This document shows, one piece after another, positions 18,112 to 26,613 of a stretch of DNA of 64,000 nucleotides. Source of the DNA: Marivirga arenosa (GTDB taxonomy: Bacteria; Bacteroidota; Bacteroidia; Cytophagales; Cyclobacteriaceae); the NCBI RefSeq assembly GCF_030503875.2, contig NZ_CP129968.2, positions 1,452,001-1,516,000 of the forward strand, in the 5' to 3' direction. Positions within the stretch are counted from its first letter, which is position 1. Every line of letters starts with the position of its first letter. The translations under genes and the position numbers were made by a program. The notes under the pieces are model-generated. The model did not search any database and was not told the DNA's origin. It worked only from the letters and a program-made list of their open reading frames with translations.

Positions 18112-18534
18112 ATGAACTTTAAAATTAAATTGAAAATGAAATTAATTCTTGTAAAATTTAGTCTGATCCTATTGAGTGCCTTTTTTATTGTAGCTTGTGG
18201 TTCTAAGGAAGCAGATATTGAAAAGTTGAAATCTGAAACCATTGCGATTCATGATGAAGTAATGCCTAAAATGGATGATATCATGAAACTTAAAAAATCA
18301 CTAAGAAATGAAATGGATAGCACCCAATCTAATGAAGAAATTCAGCGATTAATTATTTCACTGGAGGAGGCTGATAAAGCCATGATGAACTGGATGCGTA
18401 ATTATGATCCTAGAATGGAGAATTTGACAGAAGAAGAAAAGATCGAATATCTAAACGAACAAAAGTTATCAATTTCGGAAGTGAGCAAAAAAATGAATAA
18501 AAGTATTTCTGAAGCAGAAGAGTATTTAAAATAA
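18112..18534 (+). CDS. Small coiled-coil lipoprotein
   Basis: 140 aa; lipobox IVAC with Cys29. Met9 (18136) is an alternative start that gives a more standard signal length. The mature part is almost wholly helical and highly charged, with heptad-like spacing, consistent with a coiled coil. Similar small Bacteroidota lipoproteins are often labelled 'viral A-type inclusion protein' because of chance coiled-coil similarity, which says nothing about function. It converges on the cytochrome c gene with 1 nt between the ends; an AACAGTTG/CAACTGTT hairpin (18544-18572) inside the end of that gene could stop transcription. Confidence 0.7.
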   Translation: MNFKIKLKMKLILVKFSLILLSAFFIVACGSKEADIEKLKSETIAIHDEVMPKMDDIMKLKKSLRNEMDSTQSNEEIQRLIISLEEADKAMMNWMRNYDPRMENLTEEEKIEYLNEQKLSISEVSKKMNKSISEAEEYLK

Positions 18535-18535
18535 T

Positions 18536-18994
18536 TTAATTAGAACAGTTGGAAAGAACCTTTTCAACTGTTTCTATTTCTACCATACCTTTCTCATTTC
18601 CCCAACTGTTGTAAACATAAGTAGATATTTCAGCTATTTCCAGATTTGTAAGTCTACTTAAAGCCGGCATTGCTTGATTATACGTTTTACCATTTACTTT
18701 AATTTCTCCTTTTATTCCATTTTTAATTCCACATATAGTTCTTGGAATATTTTCAAGCATATAATCTGAGTTAGCCAGAGGAGGGAAAAGTTTTCCTAAA
18801 CCCTCTCCTTTATCTTGGTGGCAGTTACTGCAATGTGTTGTATACAGCTGTTTGCCTTGAATCATATATTTAGCAAATTTCTGCATTTTAGCATCAGAAT
18901 AATTTGCTGTTGCAGAGTTTTTAAACTCTTCATAACTACCGCAAGCAGACAATAATATTATAAAGGCAATTGCTAAATAGAATTTATTTCTCAT
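18536..18994 (-). CDS. Mono-heme c-type cytochrome lipoprotein
   Basis: 152 aa. The lipobox is LSAC (Cys18). A single heme site C55-S-N-C-H59 is followed by GEGLGKLFPPLA and a probable axial Met109 (NQAMPAL), as in class I cytochromes c. It overlaps the SCO gene upstream by 11 nt, so the two are translated together. With SCO and HemJ in the same operon, it is likely an electron carrier linked to a terminal oxidase or to copper-centre assembly; the partner oxidase is not in the window. Confidence 0.87.
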   Translation of the reverse strand: MRNKFYLAIAFIILLSACGSYEEFKNSATANYSDAKMQKFAKYMIQGKQLYTTHCSNCHQDKGEGLGKLFPPLANSDYMLENIPRTICGIKNGIKGEIKVNGKTYNQAMPALSRLTNLEIAEISTYVYNSWGNEKGMVEIETVEKVLSNCSN

Positions 18995-19649
18995 AGGTTT
19001 TTAGGAGTAAATCGATATCCGTAATTAATTTATCAACTTCTTCTGATTTTGTGCCATCATAAACACCTCTGATCTTTCTTTCTTTATCAACTAATACAAA
19101 AGCACCGCTGTGAATATAACCACCGGCTTCATTTTCATCTTCCATGGCAGTTACCATATATCCTTTTTGACCTAATTCGTAGATGTCCTCTTTATTTCCA
19201 GTAACGAAATGCCATTTTGGTGCTTCTACGCCTAATTTTTCCGCAAAGTCATGTAATAAGGCTACTGTATCATATTCTGGGTCTATTGAATGTGAGATGA
19301 TTCCTACTTCAGGATTATCTTTATAGGCTTCATAAACTCTTAGCATTTCCTTCTTCATAGTTGGGCAAATGGTAGGGCAGGAGGTAAAGAAAAAATCAGC
19401 CACATATACCTGACCTTCAAATGATTCAGGAGTCACCCAATTACTATCTTGATTTACTAATTTAAAGTCAGGAATTGTATGATCAACCGTATCAATTACT
19501 TTTTGCCCATCTACAATCTTTTCAATATATTCTTTTCTTCCCAAAACAGGGAATTCAGCTTTTTTATTTTTTTGGTTTTCAAATCCACAAGCAAATAGAA
19601 TAAGGCTTGCAGCTGATAATGCAATAACGGATTTAATCATTTTCATCAT
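18984..19649 (-). CDS. SCO1/SenC family copper chaperone lipoprotein
   Basis: 221 aa with a lipoprotein signal (Cys21). The thioredoxin-like fold contains F-F-T-S-C91-P-T-I-C95-P and the distal His180 (GGYIHSG), the three copper ligands of SCO proteins. SCO proteins help assemble the CuA centre of cytochrome c oxidase or act as thiol-disulfide reductases. The gene starts 2 nt after the end of the HemJ-like gene and overlaps the downstream cytochrome c, giving a tidy respiratory-assembly operon. Confidence 0.92.
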   Translation of the reverse strand: MMKMIKSVIALSAASLILFACGFENQKNKKAEFPVLGRKEYIEKIVDGQKVIDTVDHTIPDFKLVNQDSNWVTPESFEGQVYVADFFFTSCPTICPTMKKEMLRVYEAYKDNPEVGIISHSIDPEYDTVALLHDFAEKLGVEAPKWHFVTGNKEDIYELGQKGYMVTAMEDENEAGGYIHSGAFVLVDKERKIRGVYDGTKSEEVDKLITDIDLLLKTYEK

Positions 19650-19651
19650 TA

Positions 19652-20188
19652 TTAATTCTTTTTTTCTCTTAAAGCTTTATAGATTTTTATGGCAACCATC
19701 AATAATACTCCAAACCCAATGAAGCCAATTGTTCCCCATATCCAATTCAATTCGTTTTTCAATACTATTAAGAATACAACGGCAACTAGAAAAAGTGTTG
19801 CGACTTCATTCCATATTCTCAGTTGAGTTGAAGAAAATTTCACCTCTCCTTTTTGTAACTTTTTATAAATATAATGACATGAAATGTGGTAAAGATATAG
19901 CAGAAATACAAAACTTAACTTAATATGCATGAAAGGCTGTTGAAGCCAAAAGGGCTGTAATACTAAAAGGGAAGTGGCTAAAATTAAAGTAATAATTGCT
20001 GATGGCCAAGTAATTACAAACCATAATAATCGTGACATTTTACTTAACTGTTCATGTAATATGCTTCTTTCTGGTTCTTTTTTTTGAAGTGCTTCAGTTT
20101 GATAGATGAATAGTCGTAAAATATAAAATAGACCAGCAAACCAAGTGACTACAAAGATGATATGTAAAGATTTTATATAGAGGTACAT
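19652..20188 (-). CDS. hemJ: Protoporphyrinogen IX oxidase HemJ-like membrane protein
   Basis: 178 aa with four to five membrane helices. The N-terminus YIKSLHIIFVVTWFAGLFY with His9, then LRLF (Arg25), matches the HemJ family, and the H-I-K of the third helix is also conserved. HemJ oxidises protoporphyrinogen IX to protoporphyrin IX in heme synthesis. Bacteroidota members are often labelled CopD-like. Its place in front of SCO and a c-type cytochrome fits a heme/respiration operon. The TACTTTTG element on the minus strand upstream (about 20236-20243) resembles a -7 box without a clear -33 partner. Confidence 0.78.
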   Translation of the reverse strand: MYLYIKSLHIIFVVTWFAGLFYILRLFIYQTEALQKKEPERSILHEQLSKMSRLLWFVITWPSAIITLILATSLLVLQPFWLQQPFMHIKLSFVFLLYLYHISCHYIYKKLQKGEVKFSSTQLRIWNEVATLFLVAVVFLIVLKNELNWIWGTIGFIGFGVLLMVAIKIYKALREKKN

Positions 20189-20329
20189 TATAAATGTAAG
20201 TTAAAATGCCATTTGCTTATAATTGACTATGCTGCAAAAGTAATGAATATGAACATATTTTTGTTTGTAATCGTAAAGTATAAAGTTCTTATTGGTAACA
20301 AAAATCACATTTAGTAATTTTCTTTGTTT

Positions 20330-21010
20330 ATGGCTGATTCTAGCGAATTATGGTTTTTTGAAAATGTAGATCTTTTTAATGTTTTATGTCCTCACAAGGT
20401 AAAAGGTATGGAAGATGACCATCCAATGACTCATTTTAAAAAGAATCAGTTTATTTATTTTCCTGAAGATGCATCGAATACTATATATATGATTGCTGAT
20501 GGGAGGGTAAAAATTGGGTCATATTTAGAAGACGGGAAAGAATCAGTTAAAGCAATTTTAACTAAAGGAGAGATATTTGGAGAATTAGCATTGACAGGAG
20601 AAGAAAAAAGACAAGATTATGCGCAAGCACTAGACGCAAGTACCACAGTGTGTCCTATGACTTTAGAGGATATGCAAAATTTGATGGCTAACAATAAACC
20701 TTTAAGCTTTAAAATGCTAAAGCTTATTGGGTTAAGATTAAGAAAAACCGAGAGAAGATTAGAGTCATTAGTTTTTAAAGATGCCAGAACTAGAATTATT
20801 GAATTTTTAAAAGACGAGGCTGATGAAAAAGGAAAGAAAGTTGGCTTTGAAACCATGATTAAAAGTCATTTTACTCATAAAGATATAGCTGCTTTAACAG
20901 GTACTTCGCGCCAAACTGTTACCACAGTATTAAATGAATTAAGAGATAAGAATATTATTAATTTTGACAGAAGACAGATCTTAATTCGAGATCTTGAATT
21001 ATTAGCATAA
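20330..21010 (+). CDS. Crp/Fnr family transcription regulator
   Basis: 226 aa from the ATG at 20330; a TTG two codons earlier is less likely. An N-terminal cyclic-nucleotide-binding-type beta-roll (about residues 20-135, with GEIFGELALTG) leads through a long helix to a Crp-type winged helix with HKDIAALTGTSRQTVTTVLNELR. The cysteine cluster that binds [4Fe-4S] in FNR is missing, since only two scattered Cys are present. The Arg/Ser pair that binds cAMP in CRP is also not evident after GELAL, so the effector is unknown. It is divergent from the hemJ-SCO-cytochrome operon, which makes that operon its most likely target. Confidence 0.85.
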   Translation: MADSSELWFFENVDLFNVLCPHKVKGMEDDHPMTHFKKNQFIYFPEDASNTIYMIADGRVKIGSYLEDGKESVKAILTKGEIFGELALTGEEKRQDYAQALDASTTVCPMTLEDMQNLMANNKPLSFKMLKLIGLRLRKTERRLESLVFKDARTRIIEFLKDEADEKGKKVGFETMIKSHFTHKDIAALTGTSRQTVTTVLNELRDKNIINFDRRQILIRDLELLA

Positions 21011-21040
21011 AAAAAGGAAGCATTTTCATACTTCCTTTTT
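21011..21040. terminator. Bidirectional terminator between convergent genes
   Basis: An exact 10-bp stem (AAAAAGGAAG / CTTCCTTTTT) with a 10-nt loop directly follows the regulator stop codon. A- and T-runs on both sides let it serve the plus-strand regulator and the minus-strand FecR-like gene ending at 21060. Confidence 0.85.
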
Positions 21041-21059
21041 AATTAGGAGTTAGTTTTTA

Positions 21060-21986
21060 TCAGTTTGTAAAACCATTTCTGATTAAGAAATCCTCGTAGG
21101 CTTTTTCAAATATGGGTACATTTGGAGCCATTTGAATAGCTTCTTCATAAGCGGTTAGTGCATCTAATAATAAGTCATTATCCTCATAAAAAGCTGCCAT
21201 TACTAATTTATCCATAGCAGATTCTCCCTCTATTTCACTTTTTAATTGACTTAATGTAGATTTTATTTCAGCAGTTTCTTCCTCTGGTTTTTCTGTGATG
21301 GCATAATCATCAGATTTTAAATCTTCACCTTTTACTTTAACCTTTACCTTGATAAAGTTTTGTCCTTTAAAAGGTGCTTTAGTCTTATCTAAGAGATATG
21401 ATGTTTTATCAACTGTTTCAGTTGCAATCGTTTCATCAAATAAGTTAGTGAAAGTTAATTCATATGCTAACTTTTCAACTTCTCCTTCTTGTTTAGGCTC
21501 ATTCCATCTTAAAATCACTTTATCATTTATAATTTCACTTGAGCTTTGGGCCATTATTTTTATAGAAGCACCACTTGCTAAAGCTCTATCAACCGCTCCA
21601 GTAGCACCTAAACTTTTTCTGTAGTCTCCGCTGCTACCGTCATCGCTCATTTTATTCATTACAAAATCAGCATATTTACTGGCAACACTTGAGTTCTTAC
21701 TTTTTAGGTTTGCTGCTAAGCCAGATACTGTATGAGAACCTGGCGTTTTTACTTCTAGTGTTTTACCAGAATTATGCATTAAGCCTAAATAGGCTTCCTC
21801 AGATAATTTTAATTCATCTCCAGCATTAAGTGATTGACCTGTTTTTAATTTGGTCCATTCTGCACCTTCCACTTTTACTGAGTTGTCTCCTTTATTTGCT
21901 AATACTTTAAAAACATAATTCTGTGCGTTAGCAGCATAATTACCTAGCCATAGTGCTACGACTAAAATTTTGATAAAAGATTTCAT
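21060..21986 (-). CDS. Periplasmic protein with FecR-like and TPR-like parts
   Basis: 308 aa with a Sec signal ending near NAQ (residue 22). Residues about 25-95 (GQSLNAGDELKLSEEAYLGL, then LEVKTPGSH) resemble the FecR periplasmic domain. The C-terminal 60 residues (MAAFYEDNDLLLDALTAYEEAIQMAPN) look like one TPR unit. The middle is not recognised. It is 10 nt downstream of the CHASE2 membrane protein on the same strand. Pairing of FecR-like and CHASE2 proteins recurs in bacteria, suggesting a two-protein envelope sensor. No sigma factor or kinase lies next to it. Confidence 0.7.
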   Translation of the reverse strand: MKSFIKILVVALWLGNYAANAQNYVFKVLANKGDNSVKVEGAEWTKLKTGQSLNAGDELKLSEEAYLGLMHNSGKTLEVKTPGSHTVSGLAANLKSKNSSVASKYADFVMNKMSDDGSSGDYRKSLGATGAVDRALASGASIKIMAQSSSEIINDKVILRWNEPKQEGEVEKLAYELTFTNLFDETIATETVDKTSYLLDKTKAPFKGQNFIKVKVKVKGEDLKSDDYAITEKPEEETAEIKSTLSQLKSEIEGESAMDKLVMAAFYEDNDLLLDALTAYEEAIQMAPNVPIFEKAYEDFLIRNGFTN

Positions 21987-21996
21987 AATAATTAAT

Positions 21997-23271
21997 TTAA
22001 TTGATTTCTATCTCGTCCTTATTTCTTTTTCCAACACTAAAAAGTTCCTTACGACCCTCCCTAGTAAACATATTTTTGATTACTCCATTATAAACCTCTA
22101 AGGAGTCACCTACTACTGCTACTGTTCCCATGGCAAGTGTCAGCTCTAAATTCCAATTGAATAAATGATAACTATATATCATAACACCAATTATTAATAA
22201 TAATTCTAATAGCTGTACAACTTTCGTAATGCCATCATACCAGTTTTTCAATGCGTAATATACCCACATAAATAGAAATACATTTAAATAACATAAAATA
22301 AATGCAATTATAAATTGGGTAGATTCATCTAATTTATAAACATAATCTTCATCTAAGATCATTGAAATAATATTTGCATGAATAACTGCCCCATACATAT
22401 CGGGCTCACCTCTACCTGCATATTTTTGATTTAATGGTGTGTAATACTTATCCTCAATATTATATCGATCTCCAAACTGCTCCCCTAAAAAACCAAAGAT
22501 TACTATTTTATCTTCAATCATTTCAGGTACAAAATTTTCATCTAAAACGTCATACCAATCTAAAGCAAAGAAAGTAGTTGCAAAATTTGACAAAGATCCT
22601 AAAGAGTTGCCTTTATAGTTTATGGTTTCTATTTCATTATTTCTTGCTAACAACTTTTCAACCTTTTCAGGTGCATAATAATAAGCTATTCGAACAGCAA
22701 TTGACATTTGCGTAGTATCCTGAATAGGAAGTAATGGATTAAATGATCTACAGGTTTTAACGTCTTCTTGCTGAACACCTTCGCTTGTGATTAAATTGGC
22801 GAAGGCAAAATCTGCATTAAACCGGAAGGCAGGAGCAGAGATCCTCAATGAATCAAAACTTGCAGTTTCTTCATTGAAATTCAACATTTTTGAAGCCATT
22901 ACTAAGTTTTCTACTTCTGTTAGAACTCTGGCTAATGCTGTATCTTGATCGGGTCCTTTTGGGTAAGGGAAGAAAGTATCCAAACCTACTACTTTGGGCT
23001 TGTATTTATTAATGATTTCAATTTGTTTGGCGATGGCTGGTCTAGGTAATCTTCCAATGTTAACTAATACAATATCATCTTCAGCTGGAGGTGCTTCTCG
23101 TAAATTTGAATAGACAACATCCGTGAATTCAACATCATCTAGTGCTTCTCCTACTACATCAATCGCTTCAAAAATGGCTAGAAATGACGATAATCCTCTA
23201 ATTACTACAAAAATAAAAATAGTAGCTAAAAGAGAATCAATCCAGCGATTTTGTAAAATGTTACGATTCAT
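21997..23271 (-). CDS. CHASE2 domain membrane protein without output domain
   Basis: 424 aa. One helix at about residues 12-32 is followed by a large extracytoplasmic domain of about 270 residues with CHASE2 landmarks: DDIVLVNIG near 64, PKVVGLDTFF near 92, FAFANL near 165, the KIVIFGF segment near 270 and YGAVIHANIISMIL near 305. Three C-terminal helices (about 318-400) and a short cytoplasmic tail end the protein. CHASE2 normally feeds a kinase, cyclase or diguanylate cyclase; none is fused here. It probably signals through the FecR-like partner encoded downstream or through a separate protein. Confidence 0.82.
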   Translation of the reverse strand: MNRNILQNRWIDSLLATIFIFVVIRGLSSFLAIFEAIDVVGEALDDVEFTDVVYSNLREAPPAEDDIVLVNIGRLPRPAIAKQIEIINKYKPKVVGLDTFFPYPKGPDQDTALARVLTEVENLVMASKMLNFNEETASFDSLRISAPAFRFNADFAFANLITSEGVQQEDVKTCRSFNPLLPIQDTTQMSIAVRIAYYYAPEKVEKLLARNNEIETINYKGNSLGSLSNFATTFFALDWYDVLDENFVPEMIEDKIVIFGFLGEQFGDRYNIEDKYYTPLNQKYAGRGEPDMYGAVIHANIISMILDEDYVYKLDESTQFIIAFILCYLNVFLFMWVYYALKNWYDGITKVVQLLELLLIIGVMIYSYHLFNWNLELTLAMGTVAVVGDSLEVYNGVIKNMFTREGRKELFSVGKRNKDEIEIN

Positions 23272-23359
23272 CTAGTATTGAAATAATTAAACTTTTTACA
23301 AGAATAGTAAAATTATAATAATTTATTGAATTTAACAATTATATACAAAATTATTGTTA

Positions 23360-23392
23360 TTTGGACATTTTGCATATTAACTTTTAGCTTTT
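23360..23392 (+). promoter_or_regulatory. Candidate promoter of meaB
   Basis: TTTG at 23360-23363, a 21-nt spacer and TAGCTTTT at 23385-23392 approximate the Bacteroidota promoter, 15 nt before the TTG start of meaB. One mismatch in the -7 box and a short leader make this tentative. Confidence 0.3.
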
Positions 23393-23407
23393 AAACGTAT
23401 TGATGTC

Positions 23408-24397
23408 TTGAAAAGAAGAAAGCGACTTTCATTAGAAGAATATAAATCAGGGATTTTATCAGGTGATCGTGTTGGGTTAAGCAGGGCTATAACCTTAGTT
23501 GAGAGCACTTTAGATAGTGATAATGAATTAGCGGCTCAGTTAATAGATGAAATATATGAGCATACTGGTAATTCTTTCAGAGTAGGGATAACTGGAGTCC
23601 CTGGAGTAGGGAAAAGCACCTTTATTGAATCTTTTGGAAAACATGTAATTGATTCAGGAAAGAAATTAGCAGTGTTAACTATTGATCCTTCCAGCCAGAA
23701 AACAGGAGGAAGTATCTTAGGAGATAAAACGAGAATGGAAACCTTAAGCAGGTCATCAAATGCTTTTATCCGACCTTCGCCATCTGGTGATGCCCTCGGG
23801 GGAGTAGCTCATAAAACTCGAGAAACGATGTTGCTTTGTGAAGCAGCAGGTTATGATTTTATTATTATTGAGACGGTAGGAGTGGGGCAATCAGAAACTG
23901 CAGTGAAAAACATGGTAGATTTCTTCCTACTTTTGATGCTTGCTGGTGCTGGCGATGAATTACAGGGTATTAAAAAAGGAATAATGGAAATGGCCGATGC
24001 TATTGCTATTAATAAAGCAGATGGCGAAAATGTAGAACCTGCTAAAAAAGCAAAAAAAGAATATCAGAATGCACTTCATTTATTTCCCGCTAACGAAAAT
24101 GGATGGAATCCTAAGGTAAAGACTTGTTCTGCCATAAAAGATGACGGCTTAAGTGAGATTTTAGAGCTGCTTGAGCAGTTTCATAAAGAACAAAATGAGA
24201 CTGGCTTTTTTGATGAAAATAGAAAAGATCAGGCCATACATTGGATGCATCAGACGATTCACCATTTTCTGAAAAGAAACTTCTACAAAAGTCCCGAAAT
24301 ACTGGAAAAATTAAGCAAATTTGAAGCTGAAGTTAGAAATGGAACCAAACATTCCGTTCAAGCTGCAAGAACCTTATTGAACCAATATTATAATTGA
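23408..24397 (+). CDS. meaB: Methylmalonyl-CoA mutase-associated GTPase MeaB
   Basis: 329 aa from a TTG start; the ATG five bases earlier runs into a stop, and the family N-terminus (RLSLEEYKSGILSGDR...LSRAITLVES) begins here. The P-loop is G-V-P-G-V-G-K-S-T (about residues 63-71), with further G motifs in DPSSQKTGGSILGDKTRM and INKADG. MeaB is the G3E-type GTPase that loads and protects adenosylcobalamin in methylmalonyl-CoA mutase. The mutase is not in the window. Its presence shows that the organism uses B12, in keeping with the B12 uptake operon 4 kb away. Confidence 0.93.
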   Translation: MKRRKRLSLEEYKSGILSGDRVGLSRAITLVESTLDSDNELAAQLIDEIYEHTGNSFRVGITGVPGVGKSTFIESFGKHVIDSGKKLAVLTIDPSSQKTGGSILGDKTRMETLSRSSNAFIRPSPSGDALGGVAHKTRETMLLCEAAGYDFIIIETVGVGQSETAVKNMVDFFLLLMLAGAGDELQGIKKGIMEMADAIAINKADGENVEPAKKAKKEYQNALHLFPANENGWNPKVKTCSAIKDDGLSEILELLEQFHKEQNETGFFDENRKDQAIHWMHQTIHHFLKRNFYKSPEILEKLSKFEAEVRNGTKHSVQAARTLLNQYYN

Positions 24398-24403
24398 ACT
24401 ATC

Positions 24404-26605
24404 ATGATTAAATGTTTATTATCCGCAATAGCATTTTTAATTATTACAATTAATTCATTCGGTCAAACCCCATGTGAAAATGGGAGTGCTGGTGGTTATG
24501 CATGTAATCAGATTGACTTATTAGCTAATATTTCAAATGAAGAATTATCGGCTTCATCAGGTATTGAAAGTAATGATATTTGGGGATGGACTGATCCTGA
24601 AACGGCTAAAGAATATGTTTTAATGGGGCAAGTGAATGGGGTAGTATTCGTTGATATTTCTGATCCTATTGAGCCCATAATTGTAGGAAGGTTGGCAAGT
24701 CATACGGGTAATTCAAGTTCATGGAGAGATATTAAAGTATATAAAGATCATGCCTTTGTTGTAGCAGATAATAATGCAGGGCACGGCATGCAAGTTTTTG
24801 ATTTAACAAGATTAAGAGATACTAAAAATTTACCAAAGGTCTTTGACGAAGATGCACATTATGATGGAGTTTCCAGTGCCCATAATGTTGTAATCAATGA
24901 GTTAACGGGTTTTGCTTATATAGTAGGAGCAAGAAATGCCTCAAATAATTGCGGACAGGGTGGTTTGCATATTGTAGACATACGTGATCCTAAAGATCCA
25001 AAGTTCGCAGGTTGTTTTGATGCTGATCGCTATACTCACGATGCTCAGTGCGTAATTTATCAAGGCCCTGACGTTGATTACCAAGGTAAAGAGATTTGTT
25101 TCAATGCTAATGAAAATACCATAACGATAGCGAATGTTGAAAATAAGCAAGAAACAAAATTGCTTGCAAAGCAAGGTTATCCTGAATCGAGTTATTCACA
25201 TCAAGCATGGTTAACGGAAGATCATCAATATTTAATTTCAAATGACGAATTGGATGAAACTAATAGAGGAATCCGAACTCGTACTTTAATTTGGGATGTA
25301 AAGGATCTCGATAATCCGAAATTGATTACACAATACTTTTCAGAACGAATGGCTATAGATCATAATTTATACATTAAAGACAACATGGTTTATCAGTCGA
25401 ATTATACCAACGGACTTATAATACTCGATTCTAAAAGAGTTGCAGATGGTGAATTGAGAGAAATGGCTTATTTCGATACTTTTCCTCAATCCGAAAATAC
25501 ATCATTTAATGGCTCTTGGAGTAATTATCCTTATTTTGAAAGCGGTTTTGTTGCTGTAAGTGATATTAATAACGGTTTGTTTATAGTGCAACCTAACTTC
25601 TCAGATATCTTTACACAACATCCTTTTTTTACATCTTGCGGTAGCAATCCGAGCTTAATTGTTGAAATTTCAGTAGCCAGTAGCGAAGTGGATAAATTTC
25701 AATGGCAGGCTTTAACCTCTGAAGGATTTATAGATTTAATCGAGGATGATAATTATAATGGAGTTAATACACAGCAGCTTACTATTAATCCCCAATTAGA
25801 GGGTTTAAATGAAATAAAGTTTAGATGCAAGATATCCTTAACCAATGGTTCCGAATATGTTTCCTACTTATCTAATTATTACGATGGTATGCCAAAAGCC
25901 ATTTTTGCTACAGAGTTAAATGATTTAATTGTAAGTTTTGATAATAATTCAATAGCGGCAAATTCATATGAATGGGACTTTGGCGATGGTTCGGAGATTT
26001 CAAATGAAGTGAGTCCTATTCATACATACAGTGAAGCTAAAACCTATGAAGTTATATTAACTGCAACTAATAGTTGTGGCACTTCTCAATATGTATATGA
26101 TTTAAACTTATCGAACTGTTTGCCTTTCACAGATTTTATTGTTTCTGTTGAAGAGGAAGAGATTTCTTTTATCAACATAAGTACAAATGCCGATGCTTAT
26201 GAGTGGGATTTTGGAGATGGATCTAACATTAGTAATGAAGCTAATCCAGTTTATAAATATGATTCCGAAGGTCCTTATGAGGTTACTTTAACAGCTTTCA
26301 ATGACTGTGGAACTAAATCTACCACTATGATAATTGATGCTTCCATATTGAGTAATCAGAATGAATTGAATGAAAAACTTAATATTTTTCCTAATCCGGT
26401 AATTGATGTTTTGAATGTCGAATTCAATTCTAAAAGTACTATTCAAGAGTATCGAATAATCTCTTCCACAGGGAAAACGATGTATAAAAAAAACCAATTA
26501 GAAACTTTATCTATTCCTGTTTCTAATTGGCCAACTGGAATTTACTTTTTTGTCATCACTACAAAATCAGGCGAGTACTCAGTTAAAAAGATTGTGAAGC
26601 AATGA
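24404..26605 (+). CDS. Secreted choice-of-anchor B protein with two PKD domains and T9SS signal
   Basis: 733 aa. A Sec signal (to about FGQ, residue 21) is followed by a choice-of-anchor B type domain with LVIP-like repeats: VFVDISDP, HIVDIRDPKDPKFAGCFD and LIWDVKDLDNPKLI, which suggest a propeller of about 380 residues. Two PKD domains follow (about 490-560 and 575-645), each with YEWDFGDGS. The C-terminal 75 residues (FPNPVIDVLNVEF..., WPTGIYFFVI, VKKIVKQ) form a type A T9SS sorting domain. The product should be exported to the cell surface; adhesion or ligand binding is a guess. It begins 6 nt after meaB, which is probably only transcriptional linkage. Confidence 0.88.
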   Translation: MIKCLLSAIAFLIITINSFGQTPCENGSAGGYACNQIDLLANISNEELSASSGIESNDIWGWTDPETAKEYVLMGQVNGVVFVDISDPIEPIIVGRLASHTGNSSSWRDIKVYKDHAFVVADNNAGHGMQVFDLTRLRDTKNLPKVFDEDAHYDGVSSAHNVVINELTGFAYIVGARNASNNCGQGGLHIVDIRDPKDPKFAGCFDADRYTHDAQCVIYQGPDVDYQGKEICFNANENTITIANVENKQETKLLAKQGYPESSYSHQAWLTEDHQYLISNDELDETNRGIRTRTLIWDVKDLDNPKLITQYFSERMAIDHNLYIKDNMVYQSNYTNGLIILDSKRVADGELREMAYFDTFPQSENTSFNGSWSNYPYFESGFVAVSDINNGLFIVQPNFSDIFTQHPFFTSCGSNPSLIVEISVASSEVDKFQWQALTSEGFIDLIEDDNYNGVNTQQLTINPQLEGLNEIKFRCKISLTNGSEYVSYLSNYYDGMPKAIFATELNDLIVSFDNNSIAANSYEWDFGDGSEISNEVSPIHTYSEAKTYEVILTATNSCGTSQYVYDLNLSNCLPFTDFIVSVEEEEISFINISTNADAYEWDFGDGSNISNEANPVYKYDSEGPYEVTLTAFNDCGTKSTTMIIDASILSNQNELNEKLNIFPNPVIDVLNVEFNSKSTIQEYRIISSTGKTMYKKNQLETLSIPVSNWPTGIYFFVITTKSGEYSVKKIVKQ

Positions 26606-26613
26606 TTCAATCA

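Noticed and set aside
18544..18572. 8-bp hairpin AACAGTTG/CAACTGTT as terminator of the coiled-coil lipoprotein gene
   Set aside because: It sits inside the end of the cytochrome c coding region and is not followed by a T-run; mentioned in the lipoprotein entry but not called.
21349..21624. 91-codon plus-strand frame inside the FecR-like gene
   Set aside because: Antisense shadow; the minus-strand protein has a signal peptide and FecR features.
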